Assembly (NCBI RefSeq): GCF_963576545.1
Contig: NC_083638.1
Span: 24,514,090 to 24,578,089, forward strand
DNA length: 64,000 bases
Reading direction: 5' to 3'
From: Limanda limanda
Taxonomy: Eukaryota; Chordata; Actinopteri; Pleuronectiformes; Pleuronectidae
The notes under the pieces: generated by a model
The model's input: only the letters and a program-made list of their open reading frames with translations
Told to the model about the DNA's origin: nothing
Databases searched by the model: none
Shown: positions 38,000 through 51,200 of the stretch, piece by piece
How the letters are laid out: each line of letters opens with the position of its first letter
Position numbering within the stretch: position 1 is the stretch's first letter
Translations under genes and position numbers: made by a program

Positions 38000-39274
38000 A
38001 TTGAGTTTGGTAAGGGTGTTGAATCTAGTTTGGCCTCTTGGCTTGTTGTGGTGGATCAGTGATATTTTCAGGAATTTTCTAATCTGGTCTACATGTGTTT
38101 TAAGGATTTCAAAACTAACAAAGCTGATTTCTGTGACAGCTTGTGGGAGATAGTGCAGAATACTTGAGTCTTTACATATCTGTTGTGGCAGCAAACACAC
38201 CTGGTTAAGAAGCTCTGGAGCCATCTGGAGATAAGTGACATAACATTGGCAGCTCTGCTCTTCATGGAGGACGATGTTTTGGCTTTACTGTCCCATAATC
38301 TTCAATATCTCTTAGTTTTATACATTGAGAGTATCAGCCACTCTCTTTTACCTACTGAGTTCATGCAAAGTTCATGTTAAAATGCAATTTAAACAAATTC
38401 ACTTTTGTCCACGTAAGGAAGGAGGATGTCTTGGGGGGAAAAAACAAGCTGTTTATTGTATTGTTGGTCTCCTCCCAATTAGTCTGGAAAACATCCAAAG
38501 AAGGTGTCCTTGTCTGATCCACTTCAACCTGCTCCTTTCAACACAAAGGAGCAGCGACTGTACTCTGAGCTCCCTCCGGATGTCCAAGCTCCTCACTTTA
38601 TCTCTCTAAGGCTGAGCTATAAGACACTCTCTGGAGAAAACTCTTTTCTTTTATCTGCAATCTCAGTCTTTCCCCCATTACCCAGACCTCATGTCGGAAC
38701 ATGCATGTCGATGGACTGGTAAAGCTTTGTCTTCTAGCTCATCTCCTTCTTCATCACAACGGTCGTCCACATAACTGCTGAGGCCGCTTCAATCTGCCAG
38801 TCAATGTCCCGCCTCATCTTGCCCTTTCTGGAGAACAAGACCCAAGATGCTTAAACCCCTTGACTTGGGGCAGCAACTCACAACAAACACCTTACTCCAG
38901 CAAGAAACCATGGATATTTGTAATAATTGTAATAATAATTATTTGTAAATATACCGTCTGTTGATCTGAATTAATTTGCCTCACTGGCTTCAGCAAAACT
39001 GAAGCAAATTTGGGTTAAAATCTTAGATAGCTTGTTAAATGTAATTCCATTCTCCCTGTCATATTTTCAAATAATTTACCAGCCAGCTCATCATATCAAG
39101 AAAGGATGCATAGTATGAAAGACAAAATCCTCCTTGCTAGACAGTCATGTCAAATGTCAGTGAGCTGATTACAGCATTGCTAAATATGGTTTATCCCTGG
39201 TTTTTCACATATTTTCTTCAATCTCTTGTCTCCATTAAAACCTTTTTCCAGGGTATTTTCCCTTTAACAACACA

Positions 39275-39371
39275 ATATATACATACATACATACATACAT
39301 ACATACATACATACATACATACATACATACATACATACATACATACATACATACATACATACATACATACA

Positions 39372-39468
<97 letters not shown>

Positions 39469-39488
39469 GTATATGTATATGTGTGTGT
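39275..39488 (+). repeat. Compound (ACAT)n-(AT)n-(GT)n microsatellite
   Basis: About 120 bases of ACAT tetranucleotides, then roughly 75 bases of AT/GTAT, then a short GT run. All open frames across it are translation artefacts. Confidence 0.97.
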
Positions 39489-40044
39489 GTGGATATGTCA
39501 ATGTAAAATATAGTATACCAAATGTATAATGATGATTTAAAGTATGAACTTATTGACTATAGTCTTAACTTACCAAATGCCACTCTTTGCTGAAGTGAAA
39601 ACTCATAACAGTTCACTAATTGAAAACATTAAAAGCTGCTAAAAAACATTTAGTACATTTTTACACTAACCACAATAAATCTGCTTGTGGGACATAAGAC
39701 AATAATATTTATTTTGCTTGCGTGTTTAATTGTGCGTATGTTTTGTCATATCTCTTTTAACACCAGCACAAGGGCAAGTCTATTTCATTTCACACCCTGG
39801 CTAGAGATTGTGCGTGCTCTCATGTGCTGCAGTTGTTGGTTCGGGTTACCTCGGCCTGTGGGGGGGAAGTAAGCCTGCTGTGACCTTGACCTTGGGCCTG
39901 CAGATCGACTCAGTGCAGCACAATCTCTCCCACTCTCTCCTACACACCTATGCATATAGTCACCTTCTCACCCACTCTCATATAAGTGTTATAATTTAGT
40001 TTCAATATTTACGCCCGTAGGTATATCAAGCCATTGGTGTTAAT

Positions 40045-40330
40045 GGTAAATGGGATGCATTTAAATAATGCGTTATAGTCTTAATGACCGCTTTAAGCAC
40101 TTAGCACCTAAATTTACATCCACCCATTCGTACGCACACATTCATACAACACTCCTATATGCCGTGCTTTTTCTGTCGCACTTCATTCTCACACTGCCAT
40201 AACAGCAAGGGCAATTTGGGATTCGGTGTCTTGCCCAAGGACAGCTCGGCATTCAGACCACCGAACATTCTGGATAGTGGACAAAACACTCGACCTCCTG
40301 AACCGCAGCCGTCCCTGTACGTTGGTGTGC
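40045..40330 (+). repeat. Teleost dispersed repeat ('ggtaaatgg' ... 'cttgcccaagg' family)
   Basis: Begins 'tggtaaatgggatgcattta..taatgcgtta.tagtcttaatgacc' and continues with a 'ccacccattc' block, 'ggcaatttgggattcggtgtcttgcccaaggacag', ending 'cgacctcctgaaccgcagccg'. I recognise this order as a widespread percomorph fish repeat. Class not assigned. Confidence 0.7.
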
Positions 40331-41574
40331 GTAAGTTTTGCATTTTATGCGTTGTTATGTAAGAAATTCAACACAGTGCAGCAGTAGCAAACGGCAGAGG
40401 ACTCTGTCATGCACTTACTTGCACATTCCTTTCATCCATCCAAGCTATAAAAATAATAATTCCTACAATTTGATTTGATTGATGCTCCTGCACTTTTACC
40501 AGGACAGACAAAACTCTATTAATAGAAGCCTACACAGATCCAAATGTGTCATTGCTTTTATGTCTTGACTCCATTTCAAAAAAAGCAACTGGAACATTTA
40601 TTCTTCTACTGTAAAATCTACAATATCTAGGTCATGTTAATCAGAGAGTTGGTTATTTAAGTGGATATCTTATATAACATTAAGGCAGCGTCTGTTAATT
40701 ATCTAAAGAAGTGTAGTTCTTCAGTGAATAAACAACTCTCGCCATTTGAGAGCAATTTACTATTCACTCTTGCAGAGCACTACAACTAAATATTATTTAT
40801 GCTTTTACTCATAGAGATACTTTGACATTAAATTCAAATGGTAATGAGATGTAAAATGCTTTCCATGTCTTTATTTAAAAATCATAGAGCGTCTTTGCCT
40901 CAAGGTTTTGATTAAAGAAGGACATTGACGATGCTTAAATCTCTGGGTCTCTAACCTCTCTATGTACAGATCAGACCACTGATACTTTTCTTCAACAAGG
41001 TCTTTGTTGAGCAGTAATACAGCAGTCACATAGCAGCAGATATGCCTTACGCCTCACACATATTTGTAGGTATACACTGATGGTGAGACTATTTTCACTC
41101 CTCGCTGCTATCGCTTTGATAAGATACACAGCGACAGCTAACAAAGCACATGTAATGCTGCATGGCAGCACCTACAGCTCTGTATCATATGCAAACAGAG
41201 CCAGAGACATGCATGATTAGTTTAGACAATAATAAAATCTACTTGTGCCTCTGTATGAGTTCATTTCTAACCACAGTAAATACTATACCAAGTTAACAAC
41301 AATGTCAATAACTGTCTGAAGATAGAGGTTGTACTGAGCAGCTCCCTGGTGTGTGTGTGCACAACTGTGGAATTGTAAAGCTGGCCATCAGATAGGTCTA
41401 TGTCAACAAAAATCCATGGATTGTAACATCTGTTTTCTCATTCCGCAGATGTTTCAAATCACTGGAGGGTATTTCCAGCCTGACCTAAGGTGTTTTAACA
41501 AAAGGCATGAGCTAACCCATTACCGATCTCTGTTTAATTGTCTTGGTCTTCTGTATTTTCCAAGAGTCAAGTGG

Positions 41575-41725
41575 CATCATGCTGCTGCTGGTAGACTTTC
41601 TTTTCATTCCTTCTGCCAGCAACAGAAAGGGGGACTGCTCCTTTCCTTCTTCTGGTAATCCACTTGCCATAATCTACTCTTGCTGTCCCAGATACCCTAT
41701 CGCCCACCTTACTAAAGCCCCTGAC
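41575..41725 (+). repeat. Multi-copy element of unknown class, copy 2
   Basis: Same orientation and phrase order as about 30285-30450, including 'ggactgctcc', 'atccacttgccat' and 'ctactcttgctg'. The following 41.73-42.25 kb has no match at 30 kb that I can see. Confidence 0.5.
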
Positions 41726-44700
41726 GGTCTTGGATTCTGCAGCTGCAACAGGAAATGGGCAGGTATAGTTGAGATATAAAGTGGACCAGTACAGGTGAGG
41801 TGATTGCCCCCACCAGCCTAGGCTGATCAGGATGGCATTGTTAGTCCCGAATCACGGATCAAGAATGTCCCAGAATGGCACCCAAGAACTATTGTCAGGT
41901 CCATTCCCTTTCCAGTAAATCAGAAATTGCAGCCTGCGCCCTCAGTTTACTGCCAGCAGTATTTCGACTGGCTCTACATTTACTGCAGAGGAGGAGGGAG
42001 TCTGGATGGAGTGATCAGGGCGTTTGACAATACAGGTGTGACCTTGGAACCATGGGAGGTGGAGTGCTCTGTTGTGGCCTCGGAAGACAGAGTCTCACAG
42101 CCACTGAGTTAATTACTTTTGAAGTTAGCCAAGGGCCCATTAACCTGGATGCCAACTTGGGGGACACGACTGGGAGAGAGAGAGAGAGATCCTTGCTGGA
42201 CAACCGCATCTTTTGTGGTGTTGGGGTGTGGTAGTTCGTCCGCCTTTTTCTTTTATTGGGTTGTTGTGTTGTGCTATATGAGCTAGAATCTGCGGACCAA
42301 AGCATAACACGATACATTCATCAAGCTATAGTCTTTCATCTGCATCAAACTGTAAATAGTCAACCAGCAACCAACCTGTCAAAAGCTCTCTGATCCTTTT
42401 GTCTTTCTAAGTTAGACTCTTCTTTGGCATTGAGGAAAATGTCAGGAATGCACTACATGTCTGAAAGTGAATTTAAAGAATGAATTTAGGACTTGAAATA
42501 GGGGAGGAAGCAACTCGACTGTGAAATGCTAAATACATCTGGCCACCAGCACCTCTGCTCCCTAATCAACATGACATTAACAAATTGTCTAACCATTAGA
42601 TACCCTTAACCCAAGATGGATTAGCCCAGTTCCAGATGTCAGCAACAGATCAGCCCACCTGGCACTTAAGTCTTTTGTATTATAGTGTGGTAAACAGTGT
42701 ATATTGCTGCTGTGTGTTACTTGTGAAGTGTTTCTTGTTTACCAGGAGGGAGAGCTGCTCCCTCCCACACCTCTCTGTGCCCTGTTCATCACCTACCTCA
42801 GCAAATCTGAGTCTACACCGGGACACTTGGGAGAGAAAAAAATTCTCCACCTGGCAGACTGTTAATAAAGGTGACAGTGGGAGGGCGGGAGGAGAGAAGG
42901 TAGCAGGTGTCAAACTCTGCTGACTGGAGACAAGAGGGCACAAGGCTTCACTTCACTGTCACGTTATATGGTCTATCAACACATACTATGATATGGTCTC
43001 ACACAAAGGTATCACAATGATTCCGTTTTCTTTACAACTGTCAAGGCAGAATATGTGTGTACATGCATCCCTCCTCCTAAGGAACCGTCCTTGTTTTCCT
43101 CGTATCCCTACACCCATGAAGCTGCGTCATAAATCACTGTCCCGGCGGCAGCAGCAGTCATTTAGTATCCAGGGCTCGTGGCACTCGTCCCCCTCTGTTT
43201 ACCTTCCACCTCCAACACCTCACCTACTACGGGCGCCACCTAAAAAACTGTGTGGTGCCGAGTGTTTTTTTTACTAAAGTGAGGAGTATCCACCTGTTAC
43301 TTAACATCGGCGGTACTTTGGAGGTTTAATGGCTGCCACAGAAAACTGTTTCTACCCTCCTCCCTCCCTGTAGTTTGGACCCGTGACAGAGCCCAGGCAT
43401 TCTTAAGTAGACCGACTGTGTCGCGTGTGTATGTGCTCCCACGTGAGCTGTGCATTTCACATGCATCTCTGTAGAAACAACAGCAGGCGAATTCATTTCA
43501 GCAACTGTTTCATTTACATATTGCATTACCCTTGGTTGGATTCATGTGCTTCATGCATCCTCCGCAGAGGCAGCAGCCTGCATGTGCTCTCCCATCACAT
43601 CACTGCTCCCTGGCAAGTCTCACATACGTCACAGGCGGCTTTTTATCGTGCAGATGCTGCTGTTAATTATTGCTTTTTCCACTGTACTTCACAGTGCTTG
43701 TCTCTATATTTTATGTGACCCTCCATGCAAGGGACAGGTGCTGCAAATGAGCTTCAGTTAGACCACCTACATACATCCTGTTGCGTTTCCTCATATAACT
43801 GTTTTTGTCTGCATCATCTCTGTCAGATAAACCAGTGATATGAATATATAAATAACTGCTTTAATAACTTCCTTTTACAGCACGACATTGTACCGCAGCA
43901 GTGTTGTGCCATTATTAGATAATCTTGCATTTTAAATCAGCTCGGAAATGGACCCAGTGCTATCTTAGATCTAATTTTAGCTCACCATTTACAATCCAAA
44001 TTAAAAAAAGATGATCCCCTTAGTGACTCTTTGGTGCTGCTTATATTATTTAATTCAGTGTCACATTTTAGTAACACGGCCATGTACATGTAATGGTTCT
44101 GTGCCTTTACTCAAAGTGAAAGGTAAGCTACATCCAGCCTGACAGATATATGTGTGTGCACGCAATCTCTGTTTTTCATTTCATTCAGATTTTTTTTTCG
44201 GCTTTAGCAGAACATAAATCAAAGTGGTGAGATGCAGATCATACCAATTGGTTTAAATTCATTAGAGAAGCTTGAAACGTTAATATCTTCGTAAATTTTT
44301 CATAAAAATCAACCTAAACAATTAACGGATTAGGTTGCTTATTCTTTTGTCAATGAATAATTTACTCACTGAGTCAAAAGCTTCTTCTTCTTCATTTTGC
44401 TTTTGCATTTGAAGCCACACAGAATGTTCTGCCAGGGCCATGAGCGCCAAGCCCAGAGCCAGTGTTACTGTGGAGATGTGCGTCTGGCAGAGAGCAATGA
44501 AAGCTCTGCAGAGGAGTGTTGAGTTACAGGATGAAAACCACATCCATCCCCGCTGCACTGACTGAAAGCTGTAGCCTGCAGTCGGTGTGGAGGACGGCTG
44601 GTGGCAATAGTACAAGTCCTGACAGATAACAGGTGGATGGTGACACACACCAGCCACTCGGTGACTAATTTCTATGCTGACAGAGTGTATCTGTGTGGAT

Positions 44701-45403
44701 GCTACTATATGCTCTGGTGACGTTGTCCATGTGTCTGCTAGCACTGTGCATATGCTTGTTTGTGTGTTTGTGTGCCCAGCACATGAAAGAGAGGCAGAGC
44801 GAGAGTGAGACAGGAGAACAGTCCAAGGCTACAGATTTAATCTGGCTGCTGTGGTCATGTGATTAATCGTGGCCAGGGGCCAGGGGATAGTGTAATTTAT
44901 GGTGTGTGTGTGGGGGGGAGTGTCAACACATTTGGATGGTTGCTGCTCCGGAGGGAAATCTCACTCTTTAACCAATCCAGTATTCTTCTCCATCTCTTCC
45001 TAACCCACGGTAGTATCACCGCTGGGTTTTGGGCGAGTTAGCCATTTAAAAGATGATGTAATAGACTCTGGCTGCAGTTTAAGTAAACAAATGTGTACAG
45101 TGTAAAACATGCATTATGAAGACAACCGCTCGTGGCCATCAAGCATGTCTCTCAATGAGAGAATCCTGAGCACTTTGAGCGTGAATTTATTTTGAATATT
45201 TGAGTTTATATGGAAGCCACTTGCACCTCAGAATAACCCGATTCTGACTTGCAGAATAACCGGTCAGTAGATTTTTGACAGCCTGCTGTGGACCGTGCGT
45301 CACTCACAGTCTCTACTGTCCTTCTGGCTTAAAACCATATCACTGCTGTAGTGACCTCACCCTCCTCTGTCTCCTTCAGGCCACTGGTGTGCTTGTGTGC
45401 ATG

Positions 45404-45405
<2 letters not shown>

Positions 45406-45469
<64 letters not shown>

Positions 45470-45478
45470 TGTGTGTTT
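45406..45478 (+). repeat. (TG)n microsatellite
   Basis: Long TG tract with one interrupting TTTG near its 3' end. Confidence 0.95.
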
Positions 45479-47650
45479 ACTTAATCCTCTTTCCAACTCC
45501 AAGAACTGTAAAGTCACATCAGATGAGTTGGAGGAAATGCGAGGTGGGATGTGTTGAGGTTTCTCTTTTTTGGTGAAACTTGCGATGTTTTCATTGCTGC
45601 CAATATCAAGCAGTGCTGATAACAGCAGTTTCCCACTGACCTTCCCCACCAGCTGCTTACCACCTTGCACCATCCAACAGGAGTTACCTGCGTTTCCACT
45701 GGCTCTCGGACTTTTCTCCTTGGCAATTTTTGTCGTGGTGTTATTCATTCCTGCTAGAGTGTATATCTAGATTTACTTTTTCCGGCACATGGGCCATCTC
45801 AAGGGGACAATGGTTTATACGCGGCAGTTCTTCCTTTCTTCATTCTGTTTATGAGTCTGAACAAATATGTAAATACAGTGACAGTTATGTGCTGTGTTGC
45901 CTCTTGGTGAAGTTTCATCGTGCAAAACCTGCGACACGATCCAGATTCACTGCTAACTTCTTCGAAGGTTAATGGTCCTGCCCACTGGGTCGAGATGGAA
46001 CCTGTGATCAGTCTTTATGGTCTGTACAGCCTTAAAGAAGACATACCAGCACACAGGCAGTCACTTTCACTTCAATCTTCTGCACATGGACTCCCCTTCC
46101 CTGATTTTCCCCTCGTCCTTGAGGACGCACTAAAGACTCGTGTTTACTAGGAATTTAAATTTGACACAGAATCAATCAAGGAATTGATTAGCATCTGCAG
46201 GGTGTCCGTGAACCATCAGACCCCATAGGTAGAGTAAAGGTAACCCGAACCTCACATTACTCTGTGGACTGTCGGGAAGAGATATTGAACATGAACATGT
46301 TTTCATAGAGACCTGAAAACAATAGAATAAAAGTAGAGAGCTAGTTTATGAATCGTACAATCAACTTAAATATCATTATGTTCACATACTATTTATCGAT
46401 TACTGGAAGCTAGAGAGCATTTTTATGTATTTATACTGTACAAAATTGATAAATAATTAAACCCAGATATAGATGACACAAAATAAACAAGATAAATGAA
46501 TGATTGTTTCTACTGTTACTTTTGCCCTTTCAGTCGTGTTTTTAATTAGCTTAACCAATCCAGTTTCACTGAGCCGCTGATGAGCTCATGTTGACTCTTG
46601 GTCCAACCTGCAGATCAGGACTGTGTGCCCGGCTACTTAAGGAGATTGACATTTCGGCGACAAGGTCAGTAGTGGTTAAAGAAGACAACAGTCTAATATG
46701 TATAAGATGATTAAATATACCTAATATATAATATACCTTTTACTAATCTTCAAGGATATCTTTCTACGTGATGCGCATTGTAAAATAAATGCGTAGCCAA
46801 ACTGAGACTTTTGAGACCAATATCCATAAAGAAAATACTTTAATGTTTGTTAAATGTAATTCATTTTGAATAGTGAACAATACATCTAGTGAGCGTGATA
46901 TTTAATATTTGGAAAAAATGTACAGTGCTCTCTGGTGGACAAGGTGTGCCATAGTTTCCAAATGACACATCTTTTAATTCAGTTCTCATATCACAAACAG
47001 CACAACAACAAAATAAATAATGTACATGTTTCTTTATCAAATAAGAATAAACCTGGTAAAATAAAGATAGCCACTGTAAATGATGAGATGATGAGATACA
47101 AGTTACAGTGTCAGAAATTATGAGCTGAACTGAATTTGTTCAGCAAATAATTCAGATTAAATGCATAGAAATACAGAATACATCGAATTAAACATGTACA
47201 CAAACTCCAAGTAATCAGACAAACAGTTGGTATGGAAATATATATTCTCAGGAGTACATAATATAGTTGCTTTTGACACTTTGTGGTTTTATTTCTTCAG
47301 GTTTGTCAAGCATCGCTGTTGACAATACCATTGGAATTCATTATTTTATTTGGCGGTTGGCTCCCATTTTCCCTACATGTTTCATTCTTGTGTTCCTCAC
47401 CTCCCTCCTCCATCCTCCTCCATCCTTCTCCATCCTTCTCCTCTTTACCTAACTCCGGGTTTATTTCACTAATTGCCTCATTATAATAAACCAACGTTTT
47501 CACCTAAAATGACGCTTCTGCCTCAGATTTCACAACACACAGATTTCACACAGCATTGGTGAGGTTCCCCTCTCTTAAGCCATTTCATCGCTCCCTCTCT
47601 CCTCCTCTTCCTCCCACCCTCCCCCACCACTCATATCACTACCCTACTCC

Positions 47651-47651
<1 letters not shown>

Positions 47652-47719
<68 letters not shown>
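47652..47719 (+). repeat. (CT)n microsatellite in the tjp1-like promoter region
   Basis: About 34 CT units, some 500 bases upstream of the first coding exon at 48216. GA/CT tracts of this kind can lie in 5' leaders or core promoters; which applies here is unknown. Confidence 0.95.
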
Positions 47720-47723
<4 letters not shown>

Positions 47724-47999
47724 CTTTGAACACACGCGCACTCTTCCTTCCTACCTCGCGGACGCTCGGGTGCCGCCGCTCCATCCCAGACTCCTGTTTT
47801 TCTTTTTGACTCTTGTTCTCCACACACAGACAAGGCGGAGTAAACAAAAATAAAAGAAAGAAAAAAAACAAAAACAGAGAGAGAGAGAGGGGGCGGGTGG
47901 TGGGGAGGGGGGATGAGAGTCCTCGAACCACAACAATGACCCGGTCCTGACTAAAATTGAATGGATTAGCCAATCTATTCTGAGCTCTAATGAGATTAG

Positions 48000-48215
48000 C
48001 GAGTCAGCGCAGACATGGGTCGCGGCGGCGCGGTACCTCTCGGTGAGATCTCCGGGGATCGTGTCCCCTGTCAGCGGGGCTCGGGACGTGGACATGGCGC
48101 TTTGGACGGTGAGGACACCTCGGATGTCGGGGGACCGTGACGGACCTTTACGCACACCTGTGCCGCTCCGGTGGCGCGCCACTTCCCCAGAAGTAGAAAG
48201 CAGCAAAGTGTCAAC
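48000..48215 (+). promoter_or_regulatory. tjp1: CpG-rich promoter/5' leader of the tjp1-like gene, with an upstream ORF
   Basis: From about 47.75 to 48.65 kb the sequence becomes GC- and CpG-rich, unlike its AT-rich surroundings, as expected for a CpG-island promoter. Within the leader an ATG at 48015 opens a 41-codon frame closed by TGA at 48138-48140. That stop is in the same frame as the main start at 48216, so the main ATG is not an internal codon of a longer frame. The transcription start is not determinable from sequence alone. Confidence 0.5.
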
Positions 48216-51200
48216 ATGAAGTACCAGAAATACATCACGGTGATGCAGATGGCCATGGGAGTGACAGCCTCCAACAAAGACTGCCTCCCCACCAAGAGAC
48301 AGCTGTGGTGAGTACATGGAGGAGTGAGAGGAGGAAGAGGAGGGAGAGCATCGCTCCAGAGACATGAGCCACGGGAAGCTTCCCCCCCTCTTTGCCTCGT
48401 TCGCCCGGGTCTCGTGTGAAGTTGTGTCCGAGCAGCTGCTGTTTAGACAACGGTCCACACACGCACGCACGCACTCACGCACGCACTCGGCGGGCAGGCG
48501 CGTCCAATAGGCGCGCACAGCTCGGTGGCTCTCTTCACAGCCGCGCACCGTGCGTGTGCATGCGCGTGCGTGTGCCGTGTTTATCTGTGCGTGTTTCCGC
48601 CTGGTGGATTGTGTGTTTGTTGTGATCCGCTGGTGACGGTGGGTCGCACATGCAGCAGCGGGGGCGAGGCGGACACACGGAGCAGGTGGATCCACAGCAT
48701 CAGGCTGCAGAACCAGGCTTTTTCATTCAGTTCAAACCTCTAGGTCCTTGATTTGGTTCTTTTGTGTTTTTTTCTTTTTTCCCGGGTCCTTTTCTGTGAT
48801 GTGATGTAGTTAAAAAAGAAATGTCGGCTGATTTCTCCACTCTCATCACTTATTCAGCAGCCTCATGCCATCTGCTTTCAGATCATAATGTGTGGGAGTT
48901 GTGCTTGACTATCATTGGCTGTTTGTATCTCTGTGTGTTAACCTTTCCATCATCAAACTCTGTTACTGTTATTTATGCAGCTGTACATTTCTTGTTTTGC
49001 CTCCACTGAACTTACTCACATTCTTCTCTACAGGCTGCCAACAGTATTTCACTTTTCAGCTTTTGGAAACAACGTTCTGTTTCTCTTTTGCATTGGTTTT
49101 ATCCCATTGTATTATAGGAGAGCCAACGTAGGTTAGTTTAACTATTAACTAAAATGAACTTGTGTGTATGTCAATCAAAACCTAATCTCCATCAACAGAT
49201 TCTCCATGTTAAAATCTGTCAGGAAATGATCTTGGGGCCTTAAGTTTTCTGTTTTATTTCACTGTATATCAGGCCTTGGTTTCCCGCAGGTTAACAGTCT
49301 GGAGGGCAAAAGAGGCGGAGCATATTGAACAGTTATTGGCTTTTTAATTTATCTCATTCATATGCACACAGCTGTTAGTAGAGATGAGTGTCGCCTGGAC
49401 CTATACTTTATATGTATATTTGCGTGGGTTTTGTGTGGAGAAACGTTGGACTCTTAACACTGTACAGCGAATGGAAGACAGAATCTTGTTTCGGATATTG
49501 GCCGTCGTCCCCAGAGCCTAATTCATTGTCAGAAAAAAGCCGATGGAGTCCGAGATTGGACAAAACCAGACGCTGGAAGAGGTCACCTTCGGTTTTGGAA
49601 TCATTTGCCACTATTTTATGATATTTTATAGATTAATTCATTGTGATGACTAATGATAATGGAAATATTTATTGGTTGAGGCTCCTGCTTTGATATGAAA
49701 CAGAAAATACTTTGAGAAGCCGCAAACCAAAAATATGGGACATTGTTGAATGACAAAAGATGATTTGTATGTCAAAGTGATATTATTTTAATTATTTTAT
49801 GTTGTCTAAAGTGCCAATGGATTGTAGATTCTTTGGTTGATTTCACTGAGGAAGAGTTTATTTGGCTTTAGACAGCGCTATCAGAGGCTACAGGTCTTAT
49901 TAGGCTCAACTGTAGTTCTCTATCTGTACCTAGTTCATATTAGAAGCCTCATTAATAAAGAAGAGGAAGATTAAAAAAAAGCAGACACAGCAGAGTTGTG
50001 TTTGGTCTAATTATAGACTCTCATTACAATGGGCACGCCCAGTTATTCTTGTTCAGTAATCCACATGGATAACATTAAACATGAGGCTTAATCCTTCCAG
50101 ATTGGCATTACTTTACAGTGAGAAGAAGAGTAGTGCTTCATTGTACTGGATGTCCAAACTGGTTCCTGAGGAGTCCGTGCTAAATAAAGGAACAAACGGC
50201 TTCATGACTGTGCATCCATAGTCGCCTGTAGTAACACACCTGGCTGAATCTAAAGTCATCACGCTAGGGAATAGGATAGGTTGTCTCTCCTCTTAGCTCG
50301 TGTGAATGCTGTCAAATGTGTTGCAAAGGAAACTGTGGTGACTTGGTGTTGACACTTCTCCCTTAAGAGAAGCGCGGCGGTATGTCTGGGGCCATCACAT
50401 CATGGCGGGGGGGAAGGGGCACCACCATTAAAACGGGATTACTCTATCGTCTGCGACAGCCACTTTAACGAAGCGAGGCTGAGCCGGCGTGTGCCTGCAG
50501 TGTGCGTTTCATTGAATCCGCCCATGCATTCACTCGCATGTCATGTCTGTGTTTAATGAGTGAGAGGCTGAGACTCAAAATTCAGGAGGTTTGCGTGTGC
50601 ACAAGTACCTCAGTTCCTCTGGATATTCAGAGTGAGGTCATCAGTGCTGTCGGGCATTCACAAGATCTAAAACCACTTAGGCTAACTTCCACTAAAAGTT
50701 TGGCTAAAAGCTAACAGTATTATAATAGATATCGAATGGACATATCTCATTTCCACCCATCCATCTGCCCATCCATCCATCCATCCATACATCCATGCGC
50801 CCATCCACCCTTTTGTCTCTCTGTCCATCAGTCCATCCATCCACCCCTTGCATCTGTCCGTTTGTCCGTCTTTCTAACTGTCCATCCATCCATCCATCAT
50901 ACATACATCCATCCCTCCATCCATCCATTTGTCTTACTGTCCATCAGTCCATTCATCCACCCCTTGCATCCGTCTCTCTATCCACCCCTTGCATCTGTCC
51001 ATTTGTCCGTCTTTCTAACTGTCTGCCCATCCATCCATCCATCCATCATACATCCATCCATCCCTCCATCCATCCATCCATCATACATCCATCCCTCCAT
51101 CTATCCATTCATCTCTCTCCATCAGTCCATCAATCCACCCCTTGCATCTGTCCGTTTGTCAGTCTTTCTGACTGTCTGCCCATCCATCCACCCCTTGCAT

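Larger units (their letters stand above)
29277..47640. other. Large gene-poor region between terb2 and the tjp1 promoter
   Basis: About 18 kb with no exon chain I can support on either strand. It holds the repeats listed separately (30.2, 33.7, 34.0, 37.8, 39.3, 40.0, 41.6 and 45.4 kb) and an X-box-like motif at 32.1 kb. Open frames here are short, repeat-derived or lack recognisable domains. Distal regulatory sequence or unrecognised 5' exons of the downstream gene could be hidden in it. Confidence 0.5.

Noticed and set aside
39147..39506. Open frames encoding IHTY and MYVC repeats
   Set aside because: Translations of the ACAT/AT microsatellite.
41927..42112. Short plus-strand frame with CQQYFDWLYIYC
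   Set aside because: Single short frame next to a repeat; no family recognised and no flanking exon structure.
43050..43270. Possible exon on the plus strand (KLRHKSLSRRQQQSF...)
   Set aside because: Coding-like composition, but no supported splice partners, no recognised domain and no continuation into the 48.2 kb exon.
47751..48695. 314-codon open frame on the minus strand across the CpG-rich promoter
   Set aside because: It is antisense to the first coding exon and leader, is rich in Arg/Ser/Thr from CpG and CA/CT repeats, and shows no domain. GC-rich DNA gives long chance frames.
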